Shown: in pieces, positions 17,272 through 26,487 of the stretch
Position numbering within the stretch: position 1 is the first letter of the stretch
Layout: each line of letters starts with the position of its first letter
Assembly: GCF_014283215.1 (NCBI RefSeq)
Contig: NZ_JACOMF010000031.1
Coordinates: 1-64,000 of the forward strand
Direction of reading: 5' to 3'
DNA from: Siccirubricoccus deserti
Lineage (GTDB): Bacteria > Pseudomonadota > Alphaproteobacteria > Acetobacterales > Acetobacteraceae
Length of the DNA: 64,000 nt
Notes under the pieces: model-generated
What the model was told of the DNA's origin: nothing
Databases searched by the model: none
What the model saw: the letters and a program-made list of their open reading frames with translations, nothing else
Made by a program: the position numbers and the translations under genes

Positions 17272-17750
17272 TCCTGAACAACTCCCGTGATGATTCAAAA
17301 CAGTTACAGATTGCGCGGAAGCGGCGTTCGGCGCAACGCGGCAGCGGGCTGCCGGCGCCGCACCGCTTGCCTTGCCAGCGGGTAGGCCATTCCCGGCGGC
17401 GACGTTCCGGTGCCGAATGGGCCGGGTGATCTGCGGGGCCGCCAGCCGGGCATGACCATGCCCCTCATCCCGGCCTGCCCCTGAAGGACGGCAGCCAGGG
17501 CAGGCATTTTGGGCGAGCCTCGCCGGATTGCCGGGCCGCCGCCGCAGCCTGCGACGGGTGCCGCCCGCCCGACCCAAGCCATTGCTTCGCAATCGCTTAA
17601 CTCTCTGCTATCGCCAGATGCCGGCAAGGCGGCCGGGCCCATGCCGAGGATCGGCGTTGATCCCCGGCGTTGGGTGGCGCAGCATTTGCTAGAGAACGGC
17701 ACAGGGAATCACGCGCCCGAAGGGCGTGTGGCTAACGGGGAGACTACGGG
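17272..17750. other. Divergent intergenic region upstream of aapJ
   Basis: No gene is seen. A possible promoter for the aap operon is TTGCTT (17582-17587) and TGCTAT (17606-17611) with an 18-base spacer, about 140 bases before aapJ; it is only a fair match. Regulators of amino-acid uptake may bind here, but no clear operator was found. Confidence 0.35.
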
Positions 17751-18797
17751 ATGCAGCCCTTTGGGCCTTCGTTGACGCGTGCGCTGAGCATTGCGGCGCT
17801 GGGGATCGGTCTGGCGTTGCCGCTTGCTGCCAAAGCCCAGGCGCCGGCCGGCGCCGCCAACACCCTCGATGCGGTCCGCGCCCGAGGTAGCCTGATCTGC
17901 GGCGTGAACACCGGCCTCGCCGGCTTTGCCCAGCCGGACAGCCAGGGCGTCTGGCGCGGCTTCGACGCGGATTACTGCCGCGCGGTCGCCGCGGCGATCT
18001 TCGGCGACCCGAACAAGGTCCGCTTCGTTCCGACCACCGCCCAGGTGCGCTTCACCGCGCTGCAGAGCGGCGAGGTGGACATGCTGGCCCGCAACACCAC
18101 CTGGACGCTGTCGCGCGACACGTCGCTCGGCCTCGATTTCACCGCGACCAATTTCTATGACGGCCAGGGCTTCATGGTGAAGGCCAGCGCCGGGGTGAAG
18201 TCGGCGAAGGAACTGGAAGGCGCCACCATCTGCGTCCAGCCCGGCACCACCACCGAGCAGAACCTGACCGACTGGGCCCGCGCCAACCGCATCCGCTTCA
18301 CCCCGGTGGTGATCGAGCGGCTGGAGGAGTTGCTCTCGGCCTATGTCTCCGGCCGCTGCGACGCCTATACCACCGACGTCTCTGGCCTGGCTGCGACCCG
18401 CAGCGCCCAGCAGCGCCCGGCCGACCACCTCATCCTGCCTGACATCATCAGCAAGGAGCCGCTGGCGCTCGGCGTGCGCCAGGGCGACGCCCGCTTCGCC
18501 GACATCACCCGCTGGGTCCATTTCCTCCTGCTGAGCGCTGAGGAGTTCGGCATCACCCAGGCGAATGTCGACCAGATGGCTAATGACCCGCGGCCGGAGG
18601 TGCAGCGTATCCTCGGCAAGAATGGTGGTCTCGGGGAAATGCTCGGTCTCCAGAACGGTTGGGCGGTGAACGTGCTGAAGGCCGTGGGCAATTACGGCGA
18701 GCTGTTCCAGCGCCATCTGGTGCCGCTCGGCATCCAGCGTGGCCCGAACGCGCTGTGGACCCAGGGCGGGCTGCAATTCTCGCCGCCGTTCCGGTGA
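17751..18797 (+). CDS. aapJ: General L-amino acid ABC transporter binding protein AapJ
   Basis: A 348-residue periplasmic receptor: signal peptide ending near LPLAAKAQA (residue 30), then the SBP_bac_3 fold with NTLDAVRARGSLICGVNTGL, GFDADYCRAVAAAIFGD and VDMLARNTTWTLSRD. AapJ proteins have longer C-terminal parts than ordinary family-3 receptors, and this length fits. First gene of aapJ-Q-M-P, a broad-range L-amino acid importer (Glu, Asp, Gln, branched chains in characterised rhizobial systems). Close spacing to aapQ, aapM and aapP marks an operon. Confidence 0.93.
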   Translation: MQPFGPSLTRALSIAALGIGLALPLAAKAQAPAGAANTLDAVRARGSLICGVNTGLAGFAQPDSQGVWRGFDADYCRAVAAAIFGDPNKVRFVPTTAQVRFTALQSGEVDMLARNTTWTLSRDTSLGLDFTATNFYDGQGFMVKASAGVKSAKELEGATICVQPGTTTEQNLTDWARANRIRFTPVVIERLEELLSAYVSGRCDAYTTDVSGLAATRSAQQRPADHLILPDIISKEPLALGVRQGDARFADITRWVHFLLLSAEEFGITQANVDQMANDPRPEVQRILGKNGGLGEMLGLQNGWAVNVLKAVGNYGELFQRHLVPLGIQRGPNALWTQGGLQFSPPFR

Positions 18798-18865
18798 GCT
18801 GGCTCGGCCGGGCCCGAACGCCCGGCCGCCTCCGCGGCCCGCACTGAACCGCAAGGACGTATGCG

Positions 18866-20068
18866 ATGTCCGACTCAACGATCGACCCGCGTTCTCTCCG
18901 GACGCCGCCGAGGCGGCCGCTGCGATTATCCTGGTCGGACGAGCGGGTGCGCGGCATCGTCTGGCAGGTGCTGGTCGTCGGCCTGGTTGGCAGCATTGTC
19001 TGGTGGTTGTGGTCGAACACGGTCCACAACCTGGAGGTTCGGCGGATCGCCACCGGCTTCGGCTTCCTCACCCGCGAGGCCGGGTTGCCGATCGCCGAGC
19101 ACGTCATCGACTACAGCCCGACCGACACCTATTTCCGCGCCTTGATGGTCGGCCTGCTCAATACGCTGAAGGTCGCCATCGTCGGCATCATCCTGGCGAC
19201 CATCCTCGGCACGCTGATCGGCATCGCCCGGCTGTCGAAGAACTGGCTGCTGGCCAAGCTCGCCGCCGTCTATGTCGAGGTGATCCGCGACCTGCCGCTG
19301 CTGCTGCAGCTGCTGTTCTGGTACGCCATCCTGCAGGGGCTGCCCGGGCCTCGCCAGGCGATCCATCCGATGGAGGGCGTGTTCCTTTCGAACCGTGGGC
19401 TCAAGCTGCCCTGGATCGAATGGCAGGACGGCCACAGCTATGCGCTGCTGATGCTCATCCTGGGCGCGGTGGCGACCTGGCTCTACCGCCGGCAGGCGCT
19501 GGCGAGGCAGATGCGGGACGGCAGGCCGCGGCCGGTCTGGCCGGTCGGCCTCGGGCTGACGCTGGGGCTGCCGCTGGTGGTCTGGGCCGCCGCCGGGGCG
19601 CCCTGGACAGTGGATTGGCCGGCGCTGCGCGGCTTCAACTTCCAGGGCGGGCTGAACGTCAGCCCGGAATATTTCGCGTTGCTGCTCGGCCTCGTGCTCT
19701 ACACCGCCGGCTTCATCGCCGAGATCGTCCGCGCCGGCATCCAGGCGGTCGCCCTTGGCCAGTGGGAGGCGGCGCAGGCACTCGGATTGCGGTCCGGCCA
19801 GGTGCTGAAGCTGATCGTGCTGCCGCAGGCGCTGCGCGTCATCATCCCGCCGATGACCAGCCAATACCTCAACATCACCAAGAACAGCTCGCTGGCGGTG
19901 GCGATCGGCTACCAGGACATCGTCAGCATCGCCAATACCACCCTGAACCAGACCGGGCAGGCGATCGAGGGCATCGCCATCATCATGCTGGTCTACCTGA
20001 CGATCAGCCTGTCCATCAGCCTGTTCATGAACTGGTACAATGCGCGCATCGCGCTGGTGGAGAGGTGA
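18866..20068 (+). CDS. aapQ: Amino acid ABC transporter permease AapQ
   Basis: A 400-residue inner-membrane permease of the HisM/HEQ type with about eight membrane segments. The family-specific long N-terminal part (IVWQVLVVGLVGSIVWWLW) precedes the permease core; the coupling-helix motif that contacts the ATPase is seen in GQWEAAQALGLRSGQVLKLI. It forms the translocation path together with AapM. It begins 68 bases after aapJ and ends five bases before aapM. Confidence 0.92.
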   Translation: MSDSTIDPRSLRTPPRRPLRLSWSDERVRGIVWQVLVVGLVGSIVWWLWSNTVHNLEVRRIATGFGFLTREAGLPIAEHVIDYSPTDTYFRALMVGLLNTLKVAIVGIILATILGTLIGIARLSKNWLLAKLAAVYVEVIRDLPLLLQLLFWYAILQGLPGPRQAIHPMEGVFLSNRGLKLPWIEWQDGHSYALLMLILGAVATWLYRRQALARQMRDGRPRPVWPVGLGLTLGLPLVVWAAAGAPWTVDWPALRGFNFQGGLNVSPEYFALLLGLVLYTAGFIAEIVRAGIQAVALGQWEAAQALGLRSGQVLKLIVLPQALRVIIPPMTSQYLNITKNSSLAVAIGYQDIVSIANTTLNQTGQAIEGIAIIMLVYLTISLSISLFMNWYNARIALVER

Positions 20069-20073
20069 CGGGC

Positions 20074-21207
20074 ATGAGCGATCTCACCCTCAACACCCCC
20101 GCCGCCGCCTCGCCCGAAGCCGTATCGCGCAGCGCGCCGTTGAGCCAGGTGGGGCTGCTCGGCTGGGCACGTGCCAACCTCTTCTCCGGCTGGCTGAACA
20201 CCGCGGTGACGCTGGTGCTGGCCTATCTGCTGATCCGCTGGATCGTCGGCTTCGCCGAATGGGGCATCGTCAACGCCATCTGGTCGGTGCCGGACAACCA
20301 GACCCAGGCCTGCCGCGACCTCAAGGGCACCGGCGCCTGCTGGGCGGTGATCGCCGAGAAGCACCGCTTCATCCTGTTCGGCACCTACCCTTTCGAGGAG
20401 CATTGGCGCCCGGCGCTCTGCGTGTTGCTGTTCATCGGCCTCTACGTCGTCTCGGCGATGCGGCGGTTCTGGCGGCCGGTGCTGGGGTTGATCTGGGCGG
20501 TGGTGCTGACCTTGATCGGCGTGCTGATGTGGGGCGGTGTCGCCGGCTTGTCCTATGTGCCGCAGGAGCGCTGGGGTGGGCTGGTCATCACCCTGATCCT
20601 GGCGACCTTCGGCCTCGCCTTCGCCTTCCCGCTGGCCATCCTGGTGGCGCTCGGCCGGCGGTCGAAGCTGCCGGCGATCAAGGCGCTCTGCGTGCTGTAT
20701 GTGGAGCTGATCCGCGGCGTGCCGCTGATCAGCCTGCTGTTCATGGCCAGCGTGATGTTCCCGCTCTTCCTGCCGGAGGGCATGAACATCGACAAGCTGC
20801 TGCGCGCCCAGATCGCCATCATCCTCTTCGCCGGCGCCTACCTGGCGGAGGTGGTCCGCGGTGGGCTGCAGGCGCTGCCGAAGGGGCAGTACGAGGCAGC
20901 CGACGCACTGGGCCTCAGCTACTGGCAGAAGACCGGCTTCATCATCCTGCCGCAGGCGTTGCGGATGGTGATCCCGCCGCTGGTGAACACCTTCATCGGC
21001 TTCTTCAAGGATACCTCGCTGGTGCTGATCATCGGCATCTTCGACCTGCTGACCGCCGGCAAGACCGCGATCATCGAGCCGGCGTGGCAGGGCTTCGGCA
21101 TCGAGGTCTACATCACCGTCGGCGCCATCTACTTCGTCTTCTGCTTCGCGATGAGCAAATACAGCCAGAATCTTGAGGCGGAGCTGAACCGTCACCGCCG
21201 GCGCTGA
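20074..21207 (+). CDS. aapM: Amino acid ABC transporter permease AapM
   Basis: A 377-residue permease, partner of AapQ. Its N-terminal half has three membrane segments with a periplasmic loop containing paired cysteines ([16 protein letters not shown]), typical of AapM; the permease core follows with the coupling motif [22 protein letters not shown] at 20074 is used. An open frame continues far upstream of this start, antisense-free and overlapping aapQ, but that part is a shadow of aapQ with no membrane-protein character. Confidence 0.92.
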   Translation: MSDLTLNTPAAASPEAVSRSAPLSQVGLLGWARANLFSGWLNTAVTLVLAYLLIRWIVGFAEWGIVNAIWSVPDNQTQACRDLKGTGACWAVIAEKHRFILFGTYPFEEHWRPALCVLLFIGLYVVSAMRRFWRPVLGLIWAVVLTLIGVLMWGGVAGLSYVPQERWGGLVITLILATFGLAFAFPLAILVALGRRSKLPAIKALCVLYVELIRGVPLISLLFMASVMFPLFLPEGMNIDKLLRAQIAIILFAGAYLAEVVRGGLQALPKGQYEAADALGLSYWQKTGFIILPQALRMVIPPLVNTFIGFFKDTSLVLIIGIFDLLTAGKTAIIEPAWQGFGIEVYITVGAIYFVFCFAMSKYSQNLEAELNRHRRR

Positions 21208-21308
21208 GGCATGGCCGCGCCCGACCCAAGGCCGGGCGCGGCCCTCCATCTGTTGGGTCGCGTGAGTCCCGCCTGCCGCAGGCGACCACGCTCTGAAGGG
21301 ACCAGTCG

Positions 21309-22094
21309 ATGAGCGAGACCCTGGAACAAATCGCCTCCGCCGCGCGCACCGATGCGCCGCCGGCCATCCTGCTCGACAAGGTGAACAAGTGGTTCGGGGC
21401 GCTGCATGTGCTGCGCGACGTTTCGCTGAACGTGGCATTGGGTGAGCGGCTGGTGGTCTGCGGCCCCTCGGGCTCGGGCAAATCCACCATGATCCGCTGC
21501 ATCAACCGGCTGGAGACCCACCAGGAAGGCCGCATCGTCGTCAATGGAATCGAGTTGTCGGACGATGTGAAGGCGCTGGACGACATCCGCCGCGAGGTCG
21601 GCATGGTGTTCCAGAGCTTCAACCTGTTCCCGCACCTGACCATTCTGGAGAATTGCACCCTGGCCCCGATCTGGGTCCGTCGCATGCCGAAGGCGCAGGC
21701 GGAGGAACTGGCGATGGAATACCTCACCCGCGTCCGCATCCCGGAGCAGGCGAAGAAATACCCGGGCCAGCTTTCCGGCGGCCAGCAGCAGCGGGTGGCG
21801 ATCGCCCGGGCGCTCTGCATGAAGCCGAAGATCATGCTGTTTGACGAGCCGACCAGCGCGCTGGACCCGGAGATGATCAAGGAGGTGCTGGACACCATGG
21901 TCTCGCTGGCCGAGGACGGCATGACCATGATCTGCGTAACTCATGAGATGGGCTTCGCCCGCCAGGTGGCGGACCGGGTGGTGTTCATGGACCGCGGCGA
22001 GATCGTCGAGATGGGCACCCCGGCCCAGATGTTCGAAAGCCCGCAGACCGAGCGGCTGAAGCTCTTCCTCAGCCAGATCCTGCGGGGGCATTAG
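21309..22094 (+). CDS. aapP: Amino acid ABC transporter ATPase AapP
   Basis: A 261-residue ATP-binding subunit. Walker [12 protein letters not shown]-loop [12 protein letters not shown], signature LSGGQQQR, Walker [14 protein letters not shown] and the switch histidine in [10 protein letters not shown] are all present. It powers import through AapQM. About 100 bases separate it from aapM, with AAGGGA just ahead of the ATG. It completes the operon; no clear intrinsic terminator was seen after it. Confidence 0.95.
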   Translation: MSETLEQIASAARTDAPPAILLDKVNKWFGALHVLRDVSLNVALGERLVVCGPSGSGKSTMIRCINRLETHQEGRIVVNGIELSDDVKALDDIRREVGMVFQSFNLFPHLTILENCTLAPIWVRRMPKAQAEELAMEYLTRVRIPEQAKKYPGQLSGGQQQRVAIARALCMKPKIMLFDEPTSALDPEMIKEVLDTMVSLAEDGMTMICVTHEMGFARQVADRVVFMDRGEIVEMGTPAQMFESPQTERLKLFLSQILRGH

Positions 22095-22845
22095 CGGGTC
22101 GGCCGCTTCAGCGTTGCTGTATTGCCGCGTGGTCGATGCCTTCGGGTGCTCCTATCCTGGTCGACCACGCTCTCGGCTGGCGGCATCGACTCGATGGGCG
22201 ACGTCTATCGCTTTCCAGGAGCTTCCCCACCGATGGCGGGGCCCTTGCGCAACGGCTGACGACATCGACTGGCGTTGCTGCTGCGACAGCCATCAGCAGC
22301 AGTACTGCCGTATACGGCACCCTCATTTCCAGCAGTCATCTTGGGACAGGGGCGTGGTGTAAAAATTCCTGACAGTCTCATGCCATGGCACTCCCGGCAG
22401 TGAGCGCAGGCCGGGTGGGGTGCCCTTGTTGCCACCATTCCGCCACAGAAATTACAATGGTCTTTGCCCTGGAACTGAGTTCGCCGCGCGGAGGCTGGTC
22501 GGCGGACTCGCGTATCGGCGTGGCGAGCCGATGACCCTGGAGCGGATCGCCTAAGCCGGATGGCGAATCCGCTCGGCGGATGCAAGTGCGACAGGCCTGA
22601 CGCCCGCGTCCCGGCGAAGGGTGTGTGGAAACCGGCAATGACACTGGGCATCGGCACATGGTCGCCGCGCACCAGGCTGGCAGTGAGGTAGTTCCGTTGC
22701 TCCGCAGCGCACAGCCGGACGCCGGCCGTGCATCGCCTGCGCGTGATCCGGTCCCGGTTCCGAATGAGAGTCGAGGAATTTTACATGAGGTGGATGCTGC
22801 CTAGTCTGGCAGCGTTAAATCTTTGAAAAAACATAGTTATTCCCC
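22095..22845. other. 811-base low-density region before the PEP-CTERM gene
   Basis: No confident gene. On the minus strand a 72-codon frame at 22108-22326 begins MRVPYTAVLLLMAVAAATPV, which resembles a signal peptide, but its codon usage is far from the local norm. Another minus-strand frame near 22440-22340 has paired cysteines (CNFCGGM ... CAHCRECHG), also without support. The stretch is poorer in GC at codon-independent positions than its surroundings and probably contains eroded genes plus the regulatory zone of the sigma-54 promoter at its right end. Confidence 0.4.
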
Positions 22846-22862
22846 CTGGCATGTAGGTTGCT
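22846..22862 (+). promoter_or_regulatory. Predicted sigma-54 (RpoN) promoter
   Basis: CTGGCATGTAGGTTGCT matches the -24/-12 consensus YTGGCACGRNNNTTGCW at 13 of its 14 defined bases save the CG-flanking pair, and the invariant GG (22848-22849) and GC (22860-22861) have exactly ten bases between them. Predicted transcription start is near 22873, about 33 bases before the ATG of the PEP-CTERM gene. Confidence 0.75.
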
Positions 22863-22905
22863 ATCACCCCGTAGTGTTTCACAACCAGTGACTCGGGGTC
22901 CGAAG

Positions 22906-23532
22906 ATGCTGAAGTTTACCTCCAAGCTTGCCGCGGCCGTCCTGGCCATCGGCCTCTGCTTCGGGTCGCTCGCGCGAACCGCCCAAGCCGAGCCGGTGAT
23001 GAGTTCGATCAATGGGACTTTCTCGGCCGGGCTCAATAATGTCAAAACGTCGCCTACGGGGCAGAATATCAACGTCGGCCTGACCTACACAAATGTCGGG
23101 GGTTCGGTCCAGGGCACGTCGGGCGACTTTGACGGACTCTGGGGCGGCACGACCTCGTTCACCATGCCAACCTTCACGGTAGCCATGGGAGAGGATGTAA
23201 GCTTCAACGCGGACTGGGGCAGCTTCGTTGGTGACGTGGTGGCGACAAGCTTTCAGCTGTCGGGTACCAACCGCGTTGTCAACTTCTCCGTGCTGGGTAT
23301 CTTCACTCCATCGGGCGATCTCAGCGCCTACTCCGCGGGTGCGATGAGCCTCATCTTCGCGCTGACCCAGACCACCAGCGGCGGCGCCATTGGGGCATCC
23401 TTCAGCGCCGCCTCTCCGCCGACGGTGACCCCGGTGCCTGAGCCGATGTCGCTCTCCCTGCTCGGCGCCGGCCTGCTCGCCTTCGGGATGGCACGCCGCG
23501 CCCATCGGCGGGATCAGCGCCTCGACGCCTGA
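22906..23532 (+). CDS. PEP-CTERM sorting-domain protein
   Basis: A 208-residue exported protein. Signal peptide about residues 1-31 (MLKFTSKLAAAVLAIGLCFG ... AQAEP), then a Gly/Ser/Thr-rich beta domain without a named family, then the tripartite PEP-CTERM signal: VPEP at about 184-187, a hydrophobic helix (MSLSLLGAGLLAFGMA) and a basic tail (RRAHRR). Such proteins are recognised and processed by an exosortase (EpsH/XrtA type) in exopolysaccharide-producing bacteria; none is in this window. The upstream RpoN-type promoter fits the regulation known for PEP-CTERM genes. A strong terminator follows, so the gene is monocistronic. Confidence 0.85.
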   Translation: MLKFTSKLAAAVLAIGLCFGSLARTAQAEPVMSSINGTFSAGLNNVKTSPTGQNINVGLTYTNVGGSVQGTSGDFDGLWGGTTSFTMPTFTVAMGEDVSFNADWGSFVGDVVATSFQLSGTNRVVNFSVLGIFTPSGDLSAYSAGAMSLIFALTQTTSGGAIGASFSAASPPTVTPVPEPMSLSLLGAGLLAFGMARRAHRRDQRLDA

Positions 23533-23553
23533 TCGCTTTCAGGCTGATCTTCG

Positions 23554-23587
23554 ATGGCGGTGTGGCGCAAGCCGCACCGCCATTTTC
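23554..23587 (+). terminator. Terminator of the PEP-CTERM gene
   Basis: A 13-bp stem (ATGGCGGTGTGGC with GCCGCACCGCCAT, one G-U pair) with a GCAA tetraloop and a TTTT tail, 21 bases after the stop codon. The loop is the same as in the atp terminator. Confidence 0.9.
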
Positions 23588-23589
23588 AT

Positions 23590-23762
23590 ATGGCCGCCCG
23601 CAAAGACGCGCAGGTCGACACCGGGCAGCGCGAGGCTGGGGGCTCGGGCACCTCGTAGGGATAGGTTATCGTAGCCAAGCCGTCGGCCTCGACGCTGCCG
23701 CCGAGGAACACGCCGGCGGTAGCCGTGCCAGCGTAGTCCGCATGCGGGACCATGAAGATTGA
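23590..23762 (-). pseudogene. Decayed 3' end of a second PEP-CTERM gene
   Basis: On the minus strand one frame reads MVPHADYAGTATAGVFLGG and, 18 codons further, YEVPEP (VPEP encoded at 23640-23651). Straight after VPEP the frame loses the hydrophobic helix, but the +1 frame continues PSLALPGVDLRVFAGGH, which resembles the expected SLALLGVGL-type helix. The upstream part of this frame is closed by a stop just before. This fits a PEP-CTERM protein gene that has been truncated and frameshifted. It lies tail to tail with the intact PEP-CTERM gene. Short length limits certainty. Confidence 0.5.
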
Positions 23763-24003
23763 AGGTCAGCGGGCTCCGTGGCCGATCCGTCCGGCAACGC
23801 GTGAACGAACGCAAGTGCTGTGCCAGGCGCACGCCCAATAATTCCCTTAGAATGAAGTATTAATTTCACATCTTGGTGTAAAATCTAATGACTCACCCTG
23901 CGAGGGGCTGGCTCCTTGGAGGGGCACCCATCTCGGGCTCTTGCCTTCCCGTCCAACCCGAGCCTATGCGTTGCGGCGTTCCGGCTCCGGGGCATCCTTC
24001 ACC
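23763..24003. other. AT-rich region upstream of kup
   Basis: No gene is seen. Bases 23840-23890 are strikingly AT-rich for this genome (AATTCCCTTAG, GAAGTATTAATTTC, GTAAAATCTAATGA), which suggests the kup promoter, but no unique -35/-10 pair can be fixed. Confidence 0.4.
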
Positions 24004-25890
24004 TTGACCACATCCTCCGTCGACGGCCATCGCCGCGCCCTGACTCCGGCCCTGCTGCTCGGCGTGCTCGGGGTGGTCTATGGCGATATCGGCACCAGCC
24101 CGCTCTACGCCCTCAAGGCCTCGGTCCTGCATTTCGCCTCGGATGGGGTGGAGCGATGGGAGGTCCTCGGGCTGCTCAGCCTGATCTTCTGGTCGCTCAT
24201 CCTCACTGTTACGGTGAAATACGTCGTCTTCGTGCTGCGCGCCGACAACCGTGGCGAGGGCGGCATCCTGGCGCTGATGGCGCTGGCCCAGCGCTGCGCC
24301 CGGACCGAGCGGGGCCGCTGGCTGGTGGCGCTGGTCGGCATGGCCGGCGCCTGCCTGTTCTTCGGCGACGGCATCATCACGCCGGCCATCTCGGTGCTCT
24401 CGGCGGTGGAGGGGCTGAAAGTGGTCTCGCCCGCCTTCGAGGAGGCGGTGATCCCGCTCTCGGTCATCATTCTGCTCGGGCTTTTTCTGGTGCAGTACCG
24501 CGGCACCAGCAGCATGGGCGCGGTGTTCGGGCCGATCTGCGCCCTGTGGTTCGCCACCATCGGCATCCTCGGCCTGATCGAGATCGTGCGGGAGCCGGAG
24601 GTGCTGGTCGCCCTGTCGCCGACCTATGCCATCCACTTCTGCGCCGTCTACCGGCTGGCCGCCTTCATCGCCATGGGCAGCGTGGTGCTGGCGGTGACCG
24701 GGGCGGAGGCGCTGTACGCGGATATGGGGCATTTCGGAAAGCGGCCGATCCAGCTGGCCTGGATGGGCTTCGTGCTGCCGGCGCTGGCGCTGAACTACTT
24801 CGGCCAGGGGGCGCTGCTGCTCTCCACCCCGGGGGCGCTGGAGAACCCCTTCTACCTGCTGGCGCCGGAATGGCTGCGCCTGCCGCTGGTGGTGCTGGCG
24901 ACCGCGGCCACCATCATCGCCAGTCAGGCCATGATCTCCGGTGCCTATTCGATCGCCCGGCAATGCGTCCAGCTCGGCTTCTCGCCGCGGCTCGTGGTGC
25001 GGCACACCAGCGAGACCGAGGAGGGCCAGATCTACCTGCCGCAGGTGAACTTCGCCCTGCTGCTCGGCGTGATCATCCTGGTGCTGGAATTCCGCAGTTC
25101 CGACAGCTTGGCGGCGGCCTATGGCATCGCCGTCACCGGCACCTTCCTCTGCACCTCCTGCCTGGCCCTGCTGGTGTTCCGACGGCAGTTCCGCTGGCCG
25201 GCGGCGCTGGTGGCCGTCGTCTTCGGGCCGCTGCTGGCGCTGGATGCGGTGTTCTTCATCGCCAATGTCCTGAAGATTCCGGACGGCGGCTACGTACCGC
25301 TGGTGCTCGGCGCCATACTGATGGTGCTGATGACCACCTGGTACCGCGGCCGGCAGCTGCTCTTCGCCAGATTTCGCCAGGACAGCCTGCCGCTGAAATC
25401 CTTCCTCGCCCGGCTGCCGCAGAGCCGCACCGTCCGGGTGCCCGGCGTTGCCGTTTTCATGACCGGCCAGGCGGATTTCGTCCCCGGCGCGCTGCTGCAC
25501 AACCTGAAGCACAATAAGGTGCTGCACGAGCGCGTCCTGTTCGTGACGGTGCTGAACGAGGACGTGCCGCAGGTGCCGGCCGACCGCCGGATGGAGCTGA
25601 CCGAGCTGGCCGCCGGCATCCACCGCGTCATCCTCCGGTACGGCTTCCAGGAAAGTCCCAACATCCCGCGCGAGCTGATCTCCCTGCGCGAGGCCGGCGT
25701 CGCCTTCGAGCCGATGCAGACCAGCTACTTCCTGGGACGGGAGACGCTGGTGCAGGCGGTGGTGCCGAAGATGTCGCGCTGGCGGCAATGGCTGTTCACC
25801 CTGATGTCCCGCAATGCGGTGCCGGCGACGGAGTTCTTCCGCATCCCCTCGGACCGGGTGGTCGAGCTCGGCGTGCGGGTGGCGATTTGA
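24004..25890 (+). CDS. kup: Low-affinity K+ transporter Kup
   Basis: A 628-residue K+:H+ symporter of the KUP/HAK/KT family. The signature [14 protein letters not shown] lies in the first membrane segment; about twelve segments follow to residue 450 (including [20 protein letters not shown]), and then a soluble C-terminal domain ([23 protein letters not shown]) as in the family. TTG at 24004 gives a normal short N-terminus ([17 protein letters not shown]); an in-frame TTG at 23941 would add 21 Arg/Ser-rich residues and is less likely. It takes up potassium at the inner membrane and appears to be transcribed alone. Confidence 0.93.
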   Translation: MTTSSVDGHRRALTPALLLGVLGVVYGDIGTSPLYALKASVLHFASDGVERWEVLGLLSLIFWSLILTVTVKYVVFVLRADNRGEGGILALMALAQRCARTERGRWLVALVGMAGACLFFGDGIITPAISVLSAVEGLKVVSPAFEEAVIPLSVIILLGLFLVQYRGTSSMGAVFGPICALWFATIGILGLIEIVREPEVLVALSPTYAIHFCAVYRLAAFIAMGSVVLAVTGAEALYADMGHFGKRPIQLAWMGFVLPALALNYFGQGALLLSTPGALENPFYLLAPEWLRLPLVVLATAATIIASQAMISGAYSIARQCVQLGFSPRLVVRHTSETEEGQIYLPQVNFALLLGVIILVLEFRSSDSLAAAYGIAVTGTFLCTSCLALLVFRRQFRWPAALVAVVFGPLLALDAVFFIANVLKIPDGGYVPLVLGAILMVLMTTWYRGRQLLFARFRQDSLPLKSFLARLPQSRTVRVPGVAVFMTGQADFVPGALLHNLKHNKVLHERVLFVTVLNEDVPQVPADRRMELTELAAGIHRVILRYGFQESPNIPRELISLREAGVAFEPMQTSYFLGRETLVQAVVPKMSRWRQWLFTLMSRNAVPATEFFRIPSDRVVELGVRVAI

Positions 25891-26032
25891 ACTGCCAGCA
25901 GCATGCCGCGTTCTGCTCTGCCCGGTGGGCCGCGCCTCCGCGGCCGCCAGGTTTTGTTGAGCCAGCGAGTCACGCCCTGGGTGCTTCCAGCCGGGGCGAT
26001 CGCGGGTCAGGCGCGGAAGGCAGGACGACGGC

Positions 26033-26398
26033 ATGCCTCTGGTGACCCTGGTGATGGCATCGGGGCCCGGCTTCCCCGTGGGCAGCCCGGTGCACCGCTA
26101 CGAGATGGAGGTGACGCTGAACGGCGAGCGCCAGCTGGACAGCGCCGCCTGGCGAGCCGACCCCAACCCCTGGCCCGCCCGCCGCGTCTGGCCGGACGGG
26201 CCGCCGCGGGAGGGTGACGTGCAGCACGACCCGGAAGCCGGCTGGTCGCTGCGCTTCCAGCCGCTGGCCGGGGAGGCGGCGGATGCGGGGCCGCAGGTGC
26301 TGATCCGCCACGCCGCGCAGTTCCGTCCCGGCGAATACGTCACCATCCTGGAGCCGGACGGCCGCGAATACGGCTACCGCATCGTCAGCGTCGGGTAG
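26033..26398 (+). CDS. Hypothetical protein
   Basis: A 121-residue soluble protein beginning MPLVTLVMASGPGFPVGSPV. It reads as alternating beta strands (HRYEMEVTLNGERQLD, VLIRHAAQFRPGEYVTI, GREYGYRIVSVG) with tryptophan- and proline-rich turns. No signal peptide, membrane segment or known domain is evident. Codon usage is that of a real gene in this genome. It stands alone between kup and a convergent methyltransferase-like gene. The final GEYVTILEPDG / YRIVSV pattern is common in small uncharacterised alphaproteobacterial proteins, so conservation is likely but function unknown. Confidence 0.6.
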   Translation: MPLVTLVMASGPGFPVGSPVHRYEMEVTLNGERQLDSAAWRADPNPWPARRVWPDGPPREGDVQHDPEAGWSLRFQPLAGEAADAGPQVLIRHAAQFRPGEYVTILEPDGREYGYRIVSVG

Positions 26399-26487
26399 CG
26401 GCGCAGCCACGCCGACCGGCTGCTTCGCGCAGAGGCCAGACGGGCCGCCCGGCGCTTGAGATGCCCTGACCCTCAGGGCTGCCGAGA

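Noticed and set aside
16054-17277. A 407-codon plus-strand frame opposite the TRAP binding protein
   Set aside because: The minus-strand frame has a Tat signal and family motifs; the plus frame is its shadow.
18739-20073. Extension of the AapM frame back through aapQ, suggesting a giant fused permease
   Set aside because: The upstream part has Arg/Pro/His-rich composition and no membrane helices, while aapQ in the other frame is a normal permease. AapM starts at 20074.
22205-22672. A minus-strand frame with paired cysteines (CNFCGG ... CAHCREC), possibly a zinc-binding protein
   Set aside because: Third-position GC is well below that of neighbouring genes, no ribosome site is evident and the rest of the frame is low-complexity. 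Kept only as a remark in the gap note.
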